Part shown: positions 17,697 to 28,442 of the stretch, in pieces
Layout: each line of letters begins with the position of its first letter
How positions within the stretch are numbered: position 1 is the stretch's first letter
Source of the DNA: Tritrichomonas musculus
Lineage: Eukaryota > Parabasalia > Tritrichomonadida > Tritrichomonadidae
Length of the DNA stretch: 64,000 bases
NCBI GenBank assembly: GCA_039105265.1
Contig: JAPFFF010000052.1
Location: forward strand, 434,001 to 498,000
Direction of reading: 5' to 3'
The notes under the pieces: generated by a model
Seen by the model: only the letters and a program-made list of their open reading frames with translations
What the model was told of the DNA's origin: nothing
Database searches by the model: none
Translations under genes and position numbers: made by a program

Positions 17697-19025
17697 ATGT
17701 CCCCAGAAGAACTCGAATCCATGCGACAGCTCATCATGAAGCAGCAAGAAGAAGCAGCAGCTAAATTAAAGAAGCAGCAAGAAGAAGAAGCAGCAGCTAA
17801 ATTAAAGAAGCAGCAAGAAGAAGAAGCAGCTAGATTGAAGAAGAAGCAAGAAGAAGAAGAAGCAGCTAGATTGAAGAAGAAGCAAGAAGAAGCAGCAGCT
17901 AAATTAAAGAAGCAAGAAGAAGAAGCATTAGCAAGATTGAAGCAAGAAGATGATGCAAGAAGGAAGAATTCATATGTTCCAATTTCAAATAAATTCTTTC
18001 CACCACCTCGCTCATATAATATAATTAAAGTTCCTCCACCTCCTTCTATGCAACAAGTTCCTCCACCTCCATCTAAGCAACAAGTTCCTCCATCTCCATC
18101 TAAGCAACAAGTTCCTCCTCCACGTCCAAGTGTTCTCGCTAGACCATCTGCATTTACTGAGAAACAAAAATTCGGTTCAAATCCAAAAGAAGAAACAAAG
18201 ATAGAAGGAGAAGAAGAAGAAGAAGTTGAACAAGAACAAGAACCAGTTCACAGAGAACAATATAAGCCACCGAAAAGTAATCATGAAATGAAATCCAATA
18301 GTGGATATAAGGAGGATAATGTTAGCTCATTCAACTTTCGAGAAGAAATGGAACGATTAATAGAAGAAAATGAAAACTTGAAAGACCGATTAACGAGGTT
18401 GGAGGAGCGAATGACTGGTGTAGAATTTCACATTGAAGACATCAATCACAATGCTGAAGAACTCAGGAAAGACATTGATAATAGCGACGAATACGCACTC
18501 GAGCTGATGAAATTGGAACTTCGTCCAAAAAAGGTGGCGAAGTACATTAACAATATTCACGATCTAAAGATTGACGTGAAAAATCTCAAAAATGCTCAAC
18601 AAGCTGGTCCTCCAACAGGTGATTCATTTGCTGAAAAGTTGGCAAGATCGAAATTGATGATGGTAGAAGTTGATTATCTTCGAAACATGTTGGACACTGT
18701 TGAATCAATTGATAAGAAAAAAGGACCAGAGCTTATAAACATGTTCAAGACCTATGGATGGAAGTTGTCCAATTGCATTTATCATCTTCGACCATACTTA
18801 TCACCAGAAGAGAAAGAGAAGTTGGACAACGCATGCAGCTTCGAGAAAAAAGGAAAGAAGCAATCAACGAAACAAGTGTTGAATGCCATCAGGCAATTTG
18901 GTGAATCATTGGAGAAGAACGATATTGAACGGAAAAATGACTCGAAGTTGAAAGGAAATGAGTTCCAATATCATTTTCCATATCTCGATGATAATGTCAT
19001 TGATGATTATGAATACCCCCAATAA
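17697..19025 (+). CDS. Long coiled-coil protein with Lys/Glu/Ala repeats
   Basis: This encodes 442 residues. Residues 5-80 are a charged helical repeat (about seven copies of AAAKLKKQQEEE-like units). A proline-rich linker with PPPPS repeats follows (about 100-145), then an acidic stretch, then a long coiled coil (EEMERLIEENENLKDRLTRL) and a helical C-terminal domain. This plan suits an elongated structural or tail-like protein, or an internal core protein. It lies 73 bp upstream of PolB on the same strand. No family is recognised. Confidence 0.6.
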   Translation: MSPEELESMRQLIMKQQEEAAAKLKKQQEEEAAAKLKKQQEEEAARLKKKQEEEEAARLKKKQEEAAAKLKKQEEEALARLKQEDDARRKNSYVPISNKFFPPPRSYNIIKVPPPPSMQQVPPPPSKQQVPPSPSKQQVPPPRPSVLARPSAFTEKQKFGSNPKEETKIEGEEEEEVEQEQEPVHREQYKPPKSNHEMKSNSGYKEDNVSSFNFREEMERLIEENENLKDRLTRLEERMTGVEFHIEDINHNAEELRKDIDNSDEYALELMKLELRPKKVAKYINNIHDLKIDVKNLKNAQQAGPPTGDSFAEKLARSKLMMVEVDYLRNMLDTVESIDKKKGPELINMFKTYGWKLSNCIYHLRPYLSPEEKEKLDNACSFEKKGKKQSTKQVLNAIRQFGESLEKNDIERKNDSKLKGNEFQYHFPYLDDNVIDDYEYPQ

Positions 19026-19098
19026 GATAGGTCATAAATAAAAAAATAATTTTTTAACTTTTTCTTTGTTTTTATTTTCATCGTTTCACTTTTATTTT

Positions 19099-22000
19099 AT
19101 GTTAAACATGAACAAGGACATTGAAGATAATTTTTTAGATGCTATTGGAGATGTCTATGCTGATACAAAATCACAGTTTCGTCGTGAATATAATCGACGT
19201 GCAAAACAATACCAAAAGAAAGATAAATTTAAAGAAGAAATGAGGAAGCTCATGATTCCTGCAGGACAAGGTATTGGTTTTGCTACAGACATCAATCAAG
19301 ATGAATATAAGAGGTATGCATTTACGGAAGCACTACGACAGATACATAAAAAGAAAAATGTTGGAAGACCTATTGTTAAAGCAATTGCACTTGATGGAAC
19401 TTATAAGTACTTCACACTCAGTGATAAGCACAACTTCGAAAGTACATTAGGTCATATAACAGGAGAACTTGATTTAAGTGAAGACCAGTCAGACACTAAT
19501 CCATATATCTCAAACATGTTCATTCCAGTTCGATATGAGGTACAATTTATTGACATGAACAAAACAAATGATGGTGTTCATTTTAGAACCAAGATGCAAG
19601 ATATGGATACTCATGAATTCTATGATGATGAAGTCGAAATTGATGAAGACTATCGAAATACACCAGAAGGTAGTTTTTTCCCATACATCAATCTATCACC
19701 TATAGACTTATCTACATACCAAATCTTTCATGAGGTAAGGAAAGAGAACTACAGAGATAATTGTTTTGTATATGCTTGTATACAATCCGGTGTGTTCACT
19801 GATGATGAAATAGATGACTTACGATTTTTTGTTCAAACAAGAACTATACCCAATAACAAGATAGAAGAAGTAGCTAAAAAGTTCAAGTGCAATTTTAGTA
19901 TCATTAGAATTGTTGAACAACCTGATAAATACAAGTATGAAACAAGAATCAACACCAGAAAGAAAAAATGGTCTGTTGATTTTCAAAGAGAAGTTAACCT
20001 GATATTGTTCAAAGACCATTATATGCTCAATAAGAACATACCTTGTACATTATTCTATCTTCGACACTATGAAGAACTTGATAGAACATTTGCATATATG
20101 CCTTTTGAAAAAAGATGTAAGATAGAAAGATTACATAGTAAAGAAAGACTGTCAAAGACTATAATGCATGAAGGAATCAAACCAATAACCTTTTTCCAAA
20201 AGATGTTTGAGTTACATCTATTTGAAGAAATCAAAGCATGCGAAATGGATATTATCAACACAACTGAATATGAACATGTTAATGACTATGTAAGTCTCGA
20301 ATATAATGCAGAACAATGTACAAGACTCATTGAAAATAATAAAAAGAAACAAAATACATGGTCAAGGATTTATTATAGTGACTTCGAAACAAACTCTACA
20401 GTCAGTCCACATATACCATATCTCAATTGTACGATCTTTCGAGATAAAGCCAACATACATAAAATATCTATTCAAGGTGAAGATTGTGGACAGAAGCTCT
20501 TGAATTATTTATGGAGTGGCTCATTAACATATTTTCACAACCTCAAGTATGATGCATGTTTTTTCATTAACACACCTGGATGGGATACACAGATAACAGA
20601 ACGAAGTGGAACTGTGTTGCAAATCATCATGACATTATTCGAAGAAGGTACAAGGAAAGTCAAAAAGAGATTAACATTCAGGAACTCATATAGTATAATA
20701 CCTCAAGCATTAAGTAAATTTGCTACAATGTTCAACCTCAATGTTCACAAGGAAGTCATGGCATATAAGCTATATACACAAGAGAACATTCAAAGAAGAA
20801 TTGTTGATGCTACTGAGTTCCAACAGCAATACATCGATGAAAATGCAGATAAGTTATCGAAAGCACAACTTGATGCAAACTGCAAGCAGATTATAGAAAA
20901 TGCAAAAATTGCAAATTGTTATAATGATGGCAAAATCGACATCATTAAATATGCCATCTTCTATTGTTTCAAGGACTGTATTGTTTTGATGAAGGGAATG
21001 GAAAAATTTAATGAAGACCTGAAAGCAGTCTTTAAAGAAACAAAGACAGATATGTATGGTGTTCATGATTTTATATCTATAAGTGCTATTGGATACTGCT
21101 TTGCCAAGAAATATGGTTGCTTTGATGGATGTTATGAACTATCAGGTAAGTGTCAAGACTTCATACAACGATGTGTCTCTGGTGGAAGAACAATGACAGC
21201 AGGTAATGAAAAGCAATACATCGAAGGAAAGATACAAGACTTTGATGCAGTTAGCTTATATCCATCTGCAATGTATGTTATGGATGGTATACCATTAGGA
21301 AGACCTAAAGTAATACCACAAGGTACAACACATGAACAACTTATGCAATATGATACATTCTTTATCGAAGTCAACATCAAGAAACTCGAATGTAAATCAA
21401 AAGAGCCATATAAATTTGGACAAGTATTTACAAGGAATGAAGCAGGTAGTAAAATATTCGGTAATTTTCTTGTTGACCATTATTATATCGATAAAGTAGG
21501 TCTCATGGACTTGTTCGAATTTTATGATGTTGAATATGAGTTAATACGTGGCTATTACTTTGATGAAGGATTTAACAAGAAAATCAATGAGTTCATTGAG
21601 AAGCTCTTTAATCTCAGGGCAAGTTATAAAAAGCAAAAGAACCCTCTTGAACAAACAATAAAGCTCCTCCTCAACTCCATATATGGCAAGTCAATATTGA
21701 AAGCAACAAAGACTGAAACCAAGACAGTACCAAAAAGCCAACTATACAAGTACCTCTGGAGGAACTACAACTTTATCAAGGAGGTTGTTGAAGATGCTAA
21801 TATTGATAAGTGCTATGTCAAGAAGTTGAAACCAATTAATGACCATTTCAACCTACCTCAATTTGGTGCAAGCGTTCTCTCTTGGAGTAAGCACTTAATG
21901 AACAGGGTTATGGCTACAGCTGAGCAAGCAGGTATACCTATCTTTTATCAAGATACTGATAGTATGCATGTACTTGAAAAAGATGTACCAAGGATAGCTG

Positions 22001-22383
22001 ACTTATTCCAGTTCAAGTATCATCAACCTCTTATTGGAAAAAATATGTGTCAGTTTCATAATGACTTTGATGAGTTCGAAGGTAGTCAAGGGGAAATACA
22101 CTCAAGAAAACTCATTGCACTTGGTAAAAAGAGCTACCTCGATATCTTGGTTGATGAACAAGGAAATGAAGGATATCATATTAGACTCAAAGGAATTCCA
22201 AAACAAGTTATTCTCAACAAGTGCAAAAGGATGGATATCTCAGTTGAAGAACTCTATGAAAGGATGTACAAAGGAGAAAGTATGACATTTGATTTGTTGG
22301 ATGGTTCGAATGCATTCAGGAAGTCAAAGACATTTCAACAAACCAACTTACCTAAATTTGCACGTACTCTTAGGTTTACTTAG
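19099..22383 (+). CDS. Protein-primed DNA polymerase B of element D
   Basis: This encodes 1094 residues, starting at MLNMNKDIED. Exonuclease motifs are YYSDFETNS (about 425), YFHNLKYDACF (about 478) and YCFKDCIVLM (about 622). Palm motifs are FDAVSLYPSAM (about 714), LLLNSIYGKS (about 855) and YQDTDSMHV (about 950). Upstream, DNCFVYACIQSG (about 220) and FKDHYMLNK (about 304) form an OTU-like Cys/His module that recurs in the A and B polymerases. This enzyme would replicate the linear element from its protein-capped ends. It converges on the 246-residue gene, overlapping its end by 8 bp. Confidence 0.93.
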   Translation: MLNMNKDIEDNFLDAIGDVYADTKSQFRREYNRRAKQYQKKDKFKEEMRKLMIPAGQGIGFATDINQDEYKRYAFTEALRQIHKKKNVGRPIVKAIALDGTYKYFTLSDKHNFESTLGHITGELDLSEDQSDTNPYISNMFIPVRYEVQFIDMNKTNDGVHFRTKMQDMDTHEFYDDEVEIDEDYRNTPEGSFFPYINLSPIDLSTYQIFHEVRKENYRDNCFVYACIQSGVFTDDEIDDLRFFVQTRTIPNNKIEEVAKKFKCNFSIIRIVEQPDKYKYETRINTRKKKWSVDFQREVNLILFKDHYMLNKNIPCTLFYLRHYEELDRTFAYMPFEKRCKIERLHSKERLSKTIMHEGIKPITFFQKMFELHLFEEIKACEMDIINTTEYEHVNDYVSLEYNAEQCTRLIENNKKKQNTWSRIYYSDFETNSTVSPHIPYLNCTIFRDKANIHKISIQGEDCGQKLLNYLWSGSLTYFHNLKYDACFFINTPGWDTQITERSGTVLQIIMTLFEEGTRKVKKRLTFRNSYSIIPQALSKFATMFNLNVHKEVMAYKLYTQENIQRRIVDATEFQQQYIDENADKLSKAQLDANCKQIIENAKIANCYNDGKIDIIKYAIFYCFKDCIVLMKGMEKFNEDLKAVFKETKTDMYGVHDFISISAIGYCFAKKYGCFDGCYELSGKCQDFIQRCVSGGRTMTAGNEKQYIEGKIQDFDAVSLYPSAMYVMDGIPLGRPKVIPQGTTHEQLMQYDTFFIEVNIKKLECKSKEPYKFGQVFTRNEAGSKIFGNFLVDHYYIDKVGLMDLFEFYDVEYELIRGYYFDEGFNKKINEFIEKLFNLRASYKKQKNPLEQTIKLLLNSIYGKSILKATKTETKTVPKSQLYKYLWRNYNFIKEVVEDANIDKCYVKKLKPINDHFNLPQFGASVLSWSKHLMNRVMATAEQAGIPIFYQDTDSMHVLEKDVPRIADLFQFKYHQPLIGKNMCQFHNDFDEFEGSQGEIHSRKLIALGKKSYLDILVDEQGNEGYHIRLKGIPKQVILNKCKRMDISVEELYERMYKGESMTFDLLDGSNAFRKSKTFQQTNLPKFARTLRFT

Positions 22384-23116
22384 TTATAACATCATTGATA
22401 TCAGTCGAGTTAGATGGTTTAATTTTGATAGTTATGAACAAAGGACTTTTTAACAATATCGGCTGGTATTGAAAATCTACTAAACTTAATTCTAAATATT
22501 TTAATGAATCTGTAAATGTTTTTATTTTTAAAGGCTTACCCTCAGTCTCGAAATCATATATAAATGGTTTCTTATCTACAGTGAAGGTATTTATTGTACC
22601 AATAACTGAAGGTGTATATTGTTGTTCACCTATATTCGAGTATATGGCATTACCTTGTAGTGATACTAGATACAACTTAGTATGATTTAATATTGGTATA
22701 TCTTTTATTATATAGGTTGTATTAGCAGGTAACTCTAAAGGCATTGGAGTATTATAAAGACCAGTTACTAATGCGGCTCGATGAGTTAAAGACGTAATAG
22801 TAGTCTTCATTGTGGTTTTTAATTGAAATGTTCTTGTTTCTTGTTTATACTCCCATTGAAACCAAGACATTAAATTTAATACCGATTGTAATTCTTTGAT
22901 TGTATAAGAAAATTTAGGAGTTCGAAAATAGGCTTTAATAGGTATTGAATCACTTGACATCTCAATATAATCTTCATCATTGGTTAACAGAATATTACTC
23001 AAGGTGCTTAATGAAGATACATAATACTTGACATATTTACACTTCCAAGGTATATCTAAATTAACTGATACCTTATTATATTCATCAGCATTTGTACTCT
23101 GTACTGATACTAACAT
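22376..23116 (-). CDS. Strand-rich protein, possible second jelly-roll virion protein
   Basis: This encodes 246 residues, rich in beta-strand-type residues, with no membrane segment. The C-terminal pattern LKYLELSLVDFQYQPI then LFITIKIKP is like the last strands of jelly-roll capsid or spike proteins in Polintons and virophages. It is divergent from the giant fibre-like gene with only 16 bp between start codons, which suggests that the two are expressed together and may interact in the virion. The role is inferred. Confidence 0.45.
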   Translation of the reverse strand: MLVSVQSTNADEYNKVSVNLDIPWKCKYVKYYVSSLSTLSNILLTNDEDYIEMSSDSIPIKAYFRTPKFSYTIKELQSVLNLMSWFQWEYKQETRTFQLKTTMKTTITSLTHRAALVTGLYNTPMPLELPANTTYIIKDIPILNHTKLYLVSLQGNAIYSNIGEQQYTPSVIGTINTFTVDKKPFIYDFETEGKPLKIKTFTDSLKYLELSLVDFQYQPILLKSPLFITIKIKPSNSTDINDVITK

Positions 23117-23132
23117 TTTATTATATCCTAAA
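23117..23132. promoter_or_regulatory. Very short divergent promoter, 16 bp
   Basis: Only 16 bases, TTTATTATATCCTAAA-like, separate two oppositely oriented ATG codons. Each transcript must start inside or very close to this gap, or promoters must lie within the opposite gene. A similar tight divergence is seen for the fibre genes in B (18 bp) and E (14 bp). Confidence 0.6.
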
Positions 23133-26100
23133 ATGTCAATTAAAGTTTATTCTTTGCAATCAGGAGAAGCAGAGAAGCTAAAAGACAAAGACATAGAGAT
23201 AAGTGTTAATGATGAAAACAACATCGATATCATAAGAGGTGGAGACCCTAAAGATTATCCAAAATTCAGTTGCTTATATAATAAAGATGAGATAGATGAA
23301 AAATTGGTTGGTGATTATTTCGAAAAAAATGGATTCGAAAACTTTGGTGCTCTTAACATTATGGGAGGTAAAGGTATATATACATGGAATACTGATGGTA
23401 CACTAACTACAAAAATACAATATTGTGCTAGTCTCAATAAACTATATGAAAGATTAAGAGACAGTGCTAAAAATTTAGAAGTCTTTTTAACCAAAATGAG
23501 GGAAGATGTAGATTCTGGTATTGCACCAGGAGCTACCTTAAAATATTTTACTGGAGAGATAAATGATAAAGATATAATAGAAGAAGAATATGATGTTAGT
23601 ACATATAAGAAGTTAATAGAAGCATTAACAGCGAATCAAAAAGGTATGTTAGATGTTATGAATTTAATGATTCAAAATATAGATGAAGTTAATAATGCAA
23701 TTGTTCCAAGTATCGATTGGAATATATTAAAGGACTTAAAAATAATTGTCGAACATGTAGATGAAACTACCAAAGCAATTACCTATGAAACAGATACAGT
23801 CAAACCTAAAAACATGGAAACTATAATAAAAGAGTTAAGTACAAGTAATGATAATATAGCAAAGTGGATAAAAAATAATACTGTTGATTTTACTGAGATT
23901 GAGCCCATTAAATATGTAGATTTAAAAGTTAATGAAACTACTAATGAAACTATCTTTGATGTCAATGAGACAAAGATAAATAACATGAAAGACTTTGCTG
24001 AGAAAACAAATACAACAGCTGCTAATATTACTAAATGGATAGATGCATTAAATGATCAAACCATAAGTTATGAGACTCTCTTGAACTTAACAGGTGGTAA
24101 TACTTCAATGTGCCTAATTAATAAAACAACTGGTGAACCAGAAATACATGAGGTTAAAATAGAAATAGATGAAACACCACCACCTACTCCAACACCTGAG
24201 CCAACTCCAGACCCTACACCTACTCCTACGCCTACTCCAACTGAACCACCAAAAGAGTTAGTTAACCAAGATGATGTGGTTTATGAAATTCCTCCTATTG
24301 ATGAATTAAAGAAACTCGAAGAAAATAAGATTCCAAAAATAATAGAACCAGAAGTACTCAAATTAACAGTATCCAAGTTTTGGTTATATAGTAAAGAGAC
24401 AATAGGATGGATAAAGGACTTATCGTATAATATATTAAAAACATATCTATATCTTGCTAAAATACCTATTAAATTAACTTATAAAACAATCGACTACGCC
24501 TTTATTCAAACCCTGAAAACATTATATAATATATTTTATTTCCTCTGGTCTCATTTTAAATGTATTGTGTTTGAAGGGTATCGAAACGTAAAAGACGCAT
24601 TAACAGGGGAGATAAAAGAAGAAAATATAGTATTTAAAGTAACTAACTATGATAGTGAAATAGGAAATTTTGTTGGTGAAATAGACCCTGACTTTGAAGA
24701 AATGCTAGATGGTTTTAAAGAAATTACACCAACTACAAAATCTGTTGATGAGTTAAAGGAGAAAGGATATAAAGAAGTTAATGTAGCATGTACATCATGG
24801 GAAGTATTCTGGGGAAACGCTTGGAAGTTAATTAAAAGACCATTTATAGCTTTATGGAATGGAGTTAAGAAGTTTGGTAATGATACATATTTATTCTTTA
24901 CAGGTGAAGATTATGATGGTAGAGGAACATATTGGGAAAATTGTCCTCATATGTTGAGGATTACAATAATAGCTTTCGTCTTGGGTGGTGCAGCAGTTTC
25001 AATAGGAGCTCTTGCAGTTATGTATATAATATGTCCAATCGCTGAAAAACTCTTTAATGGATTTGAATATATTATGATTAAATTAACAGGTGGTGATCCA
25101 GTTCCTATTGCTCGTACATTAGCAGTAGATGAGAATGATGAAAATAATAATGCCATTGTTGACCCTGATGGAAATAAGATAGATATTGATATTGATTATG
25201 AGTTATTAGAAACATTTAGACAAGAATATAATGCAAAAGTAGTAGACTACAAGGTTATGAATAATGAGATATCAACTCCATCAACTGACTCTAAATATTT
25301 TACCTTGAAGGAATCAGACCAGTTATATTTATATAGACCATCTCAGGTATATGAAGAATCCAATTATTATTGTATGAGATGGGATGTTGACCCTGATTTT
25401 GAGATACCATTAAATTTAGTATTTCGGTTCAAGGATTATCTATTTGGAAATAATTGGGAATTAACATGGGATGGACATTCATGGATGGGAGATAATTGCG
25501 TTAATAATATTTTACCTAAATTGTTCAAGTCGAAAAATAAAACAGGTACAATCGAGTTTATTGTGAAACATACTGATATAATGTCTAAATTGCTTAAAGA
25601 AACTGTTTACCCAGATATGCCTGATGACCACTCATCACTTAATTTTGCCGAAATACTTTACCCATATCTCACGAATTGGAGGGTTATTAAGACAGATGGA
25701 ACAGAGGCTAAGAAAAATATAACAGCACATACTAATGATTATAGCTTTGAGAAATTTAATGAAAATGGTGCCACTTTGGATAGAGCTTATATTATGGTGG
25801 GTAAACCAGATGAAGTTATTACAACAAATGGTCTATATGTCCTTGTTGATTTAGATATTAATGGAGAAATAACAACTTTACAATGGGATTGCAATCAGGT
25901 AAACGCAGTATTAACTGGTTTAATGAATGTGTATGGAGATAATCCATGTATTGAACTATTTAAATATTATCGAACAAAAAGACATTCAGTTAAAATTATT
26001 GAAGGATTCAACCATAAAAATATTCGAATATATATAGAGAAAGAATTTTTTGATCAAGAAGGTTTAAACATTAATCCATTTGACGTAATTATTCGTCAGC

Positions 26101-28421
26101 AATTTTATGAAGTTGAGCCAGACCCAAGAAACTGTTCGACCATATCAACAGATTTAAATATATATTCATCAAAGATTATATGGGCTGATAATATCATGAC
26201 AATGAGAAGAGACTTAAATGTGGTTGGTGGTACTGTTGATACTTTAGGTTATGAATATCTTTTGTTAAAGCAAATTGTTGATAACCTAGTTGAAAAAGAA
26301 AGAATTCAAGCTGTGTATAATGAATATACAAAGACTTTAAGGGATGTACTATCTATAGCTGATACCGTATTAAGCATAGTTGGTATGGGTCTTGCACTTG
26401 CAGGAGCACTGTCAACATTAAACATGGCAAACAACTCTCTGCGAATCAATACATATCAAACAAGACCTTTCCCAGCAGGCCCAGGAGGAAATGGTGGAGG
26501 AGGTGGAGGTGGTGGTTATCCAGGTGATGGAGGTAGTGGCTTTCAAGGTAAGTTTTTGGTGAATGTTGATTTGAAGGCTGATAAGATGACTATGGAAAGA
26601 TTTTTACCAATAACAACAACTGTTCAAAATCCTATTGCTGGAGCTATTTCATCATTCTCAGCTACACAGGTTGTCCTTTCGACAACACATGCACTGACTC
26701 AGTTAGGAAATGCTATTGCTACACTTGGTTCGAATGTCTTGCGCTTCTTTAGGAATAGACCAGATACAAATGGAACTGAAACATTAAATATAAATTCATC
26801 CTCGATTACAATAACTGATAATGATACTGATAATGCAACAAATACTATCACAACCACTGAGCAATCATTTGAAAGAACTCATAGAGAAGTTCAGCCACAA
26901 GTTGTTACAGATGAAACAGATGAGATTCGAACAGATATAACTGTACCACAGACTACAATGACAAATACAGCTTCAACTACGATTGCACTTAGGAATCAAG
27001 TTCCTGTTATCGATATATCTGGAACCCAATATACCTTAGAAGATATTGCAGATATGACAAGAGCAGAACGAAATGCATTAGTTGCTAGTCATCCTGATAT
27101 CTTACGTATCCAATATCATGGAAGAGAGTGGTTTAATGTTTATGATTTGTTTTATAATGACCAACTCATTATCCATAATAATGTATTTCAACGAAGGACT
27201 CTAATAAGACCAGCTGATATTGAGATGACAGATAGAATACATAGAGCTACTGATAATAATTGGTCAATAGAATGGGAAGGAACAACATACACAGCGAGAG
27301 ATATTGAACAATTATCTATGCAAGACAGATTAAATTTACCATTTGTACAAAATGGAGATATTGGATTAGAACCTTACTTGAATGACCAAACAATGGAAGC
27401 ATGGATAAATATTATTGATCATAGAGGAGAGACTATTGACCCAATTGTTGCTACTATTGATTATTCAGCACCAACAACAGCAAATATTAGTGGAGGTCAA
27501 GTACGATTTGTTGGAATAAATTCACAGATAGAAGTCAATGCAAATGGAGTTAGATATCAACATTATGATATGGTTGCCACAACAGATACTTGGACAGTAC
27601 CAGGAACAACACCAGCAATAACAGCAAGAATGATAGAACAAATGAGTGATGAACAAAGAGGAGAACTAATGGATAATATTTATTCTCATGGTAATCTTTT
27701 AGCTTTTAATGACACATTAGATGAAACAACTGGTGAAGAAATAACACAAGTACTATATAATGGAAATGTAGTTGCTACAATAGATAGAAGAAGACTACAT
27801 GTAATTAATATTGTGAATGGAGTGATAGAAATGTACAGACAAGATGGAATTATAAGTGCAACTACTCAAGTTATTATGGGAGCTGTAGGTCATGTTGCTA
27901 GAAGGTTCTTACATGGTCAATGGCAGTTTGTTAGACATCATCCTGGTGATGCAGCAGCTATAGCAGGAGTAGCAGCAGAAGCATATGTAGCAAATAGAAT
28001 AGGATTATTTAATATTCCAAGTTGGTTCCGTCGTAATGATAACCCAGAAACTTTGGCTGTTGAAAATGAAGATGTATTAGAAAAGATTCTTGCATGGGCA
28101 TATCATGAAGAAACAGATGATGAACCTGAACTTGAAATAACAATGAAGGATGCTGATAAGATGATGGTTTCATTTGATACATGTATTAATATTGCAAAGA
28201 CATATCGCGATACTTTAAAGGGTACAATAGCATTCATGTGCGAGAAAATCAAAGAGCTTGAAAATAAGTCAAGTACAAAACATCCATTAGAAGATATAGA
28301 TATGACTGCTTATATTACTAAAGTAGAAGTGAAGGAAATGATAGACCAGAAGGATGCATATATTGATACTCTTGAGGCAAGACTTGCAGCACTTGAAGCT
28401 AAATGCGCTAACATCGAATGA
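23133..28421 (+). CDS. Giant fibre-like protein with membrane segment
   Basis: This encodes 1762 residues. The N-terminal third is helical. A Thr/Pro repeat linker lies near 347-373 and a strong hydrophobic segment (ITIIAFVLGGAAVSIGALAV) near 611-635. A Trp/Asp-rich domain (RFKDYLFGNNWELTWDGHSW) lies near 745-790, and the NPFDVIIRQQFYEVEPDP block near 981. A second hydrophobic stretch is at about 1072-1100, a glycine-rich tract at about 1114-1136, and a terminal coiled coil (YIDTLEARLAALEAK) closes the protein. The Trp/Asp domain recurs in the next gene. This looks like an attachment or spike protein, perhaps anchored in a membrane. No named family is recognised. Confidence 0.6.
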   Translation: MSIKVYSLQSGEAEKLKDKDIEISVNDENNIDIIRGGDPKDYPKFSCLYNKDEIDEKLVGDYFEKNGFENFGALNIMGGKGIYTWNTDGTLTTKIQYCASLNKLYERLRDSAKNLEVFLTKMREDVDSGIAPGATLKYFTGEINDKDIIEEEYDVSTYKKLIEALTANQKGMLDVMNLMIQNIDEVNNAIVPSIDWNILKDLKIIVEHVDETTKAITYETDTVKPKNMETIIKELSTSNDNIAKWIKNNTVDFTEIEPIKYVDLKVNETTNETIFDVNETKINNMKDFAEKTNTTAANITKWIDALNDQTISYETLLNLTGGNTSMCLINKTTGEPEIHEVKIEIDETPPPTPTPEPTPDPTPTPTPTPTEPPKELVNQDDVVYEIPPIDELKKLEENKIPKIIEPEVLKLTVSKFWLYSKETIGWIKDLSYNILKTYLYLAKIPIKLTYKTIDYAFIQTLKTLYNIFYFLWSHFKCIVFEGYRNVKDALTGEIKEENIVFKVTNYDSEIGNFVGEIDPDFEEMLDGFKEITPTTKSVDELKEKGYKEVNVACTSWEVFWGNAWKLIKRPFIALWNGVKKFGNDTYLFFTGEDYDGRGTYWENCPHMLRITIIAFVLGGAAVSIGALAVMYIICPIAEKLFNGFEYIMIKLTGGDPVPIARTLAVDENDENNNAIVDPDGNKIDIDIDYELLETFRQEYNAKVVDYKVMNNEISTPSTDSKYFTLKESDQLYLYRPSQVYEESNYYCMRWDVDPDFEIPLNLVFRFKDYLFGNNWELTWDGHSWMGDNCVNNILPKLFKSKNKTGTIEFIVKHTDIMSKLLKETVYPDMPDDHSSLNFAEILYPYLTNWRVIKTDGTEAKKNITAHTNDYSFEKFNENGATLDRAYIMVGKPDEVITTNGLYVLVDLDINGEITTLQWDCNQVNAVLTGLMNVYGDNPCIELFKYYRTKRHSVKIIEGFNHKNIRIYIEKEFFDQEGLNINPFDVIIRQQFYEVEPDPRNCSTISTDLNIYSSKIIWADNIMTMRRDLNVVGGTVDTLGYEYLLLKQIVDNLVEKERIQAVYNEYTKTLRDVLSIADTVLSIVGMGLALAGALSTLNMANNSLRINTYQTRPFPAGPGGNGGGGGGGGYPGDGGSGFQGKFLVNVDLKADKMTMERFLPITTTVQNPIAGAISSFSATQVVLSTTHALTQLGNAIATLGSNVLRFFRNRPDTNGTETLNINSSSITITDNDTDNATNTITTTEQSFERTHREVQPQVVTDETDEIRTDITVPQTTMTNTASTTIALRNQVPVIDISGTQYTLEDIADMTRAERNALVASHPDILRIQYHGREWFNVYDLFYNDQLIIHNNVFQRRTLIRPADIEMTDRIHRATDNNWSIEWEGTTYTARDIEQLSMQDRLNLPFVQNGDIGLEPYLNDQTMEAWINIIDHRGETIDPIVATIDYSAPTTANISGGQVRFVGINSQIEVNANGVRYQHYDMVATTDTWTVPGTTPAITARMIEQMSDEQRGELMDNIYSHGNLLAFNDTLDETTGEEITQVLYNGNVVATIDRRRLHVINIVNGVIEMYRQDGIISATTQVIMGAVGHVARRFLHGQWQFVRHHPGDAAAIAGVAAEAYVANRIGLFNIPSWFRRNDNPETLAVENEDVLEKILAWAYHEETDDEPELEITMKDADKMMVSFDTCINIAKTYRDTLKGTIAFMCEKIKELENKSSTKHPLEDIDMTAYITKVEVKEMIDQKDAYIDTLEARLAALEAKCANIE

Positions 28422-28442
28422 GAAGTTTTATTTTTAACTAAA

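Noticed and set aside
17546-17764. Frame with HQLHHQ repeats
   Set aside because: It is an out-of-frame reading of the same low-complexity CAT-CAG repeats that code for PSA repeats in the frame starting at 17518.
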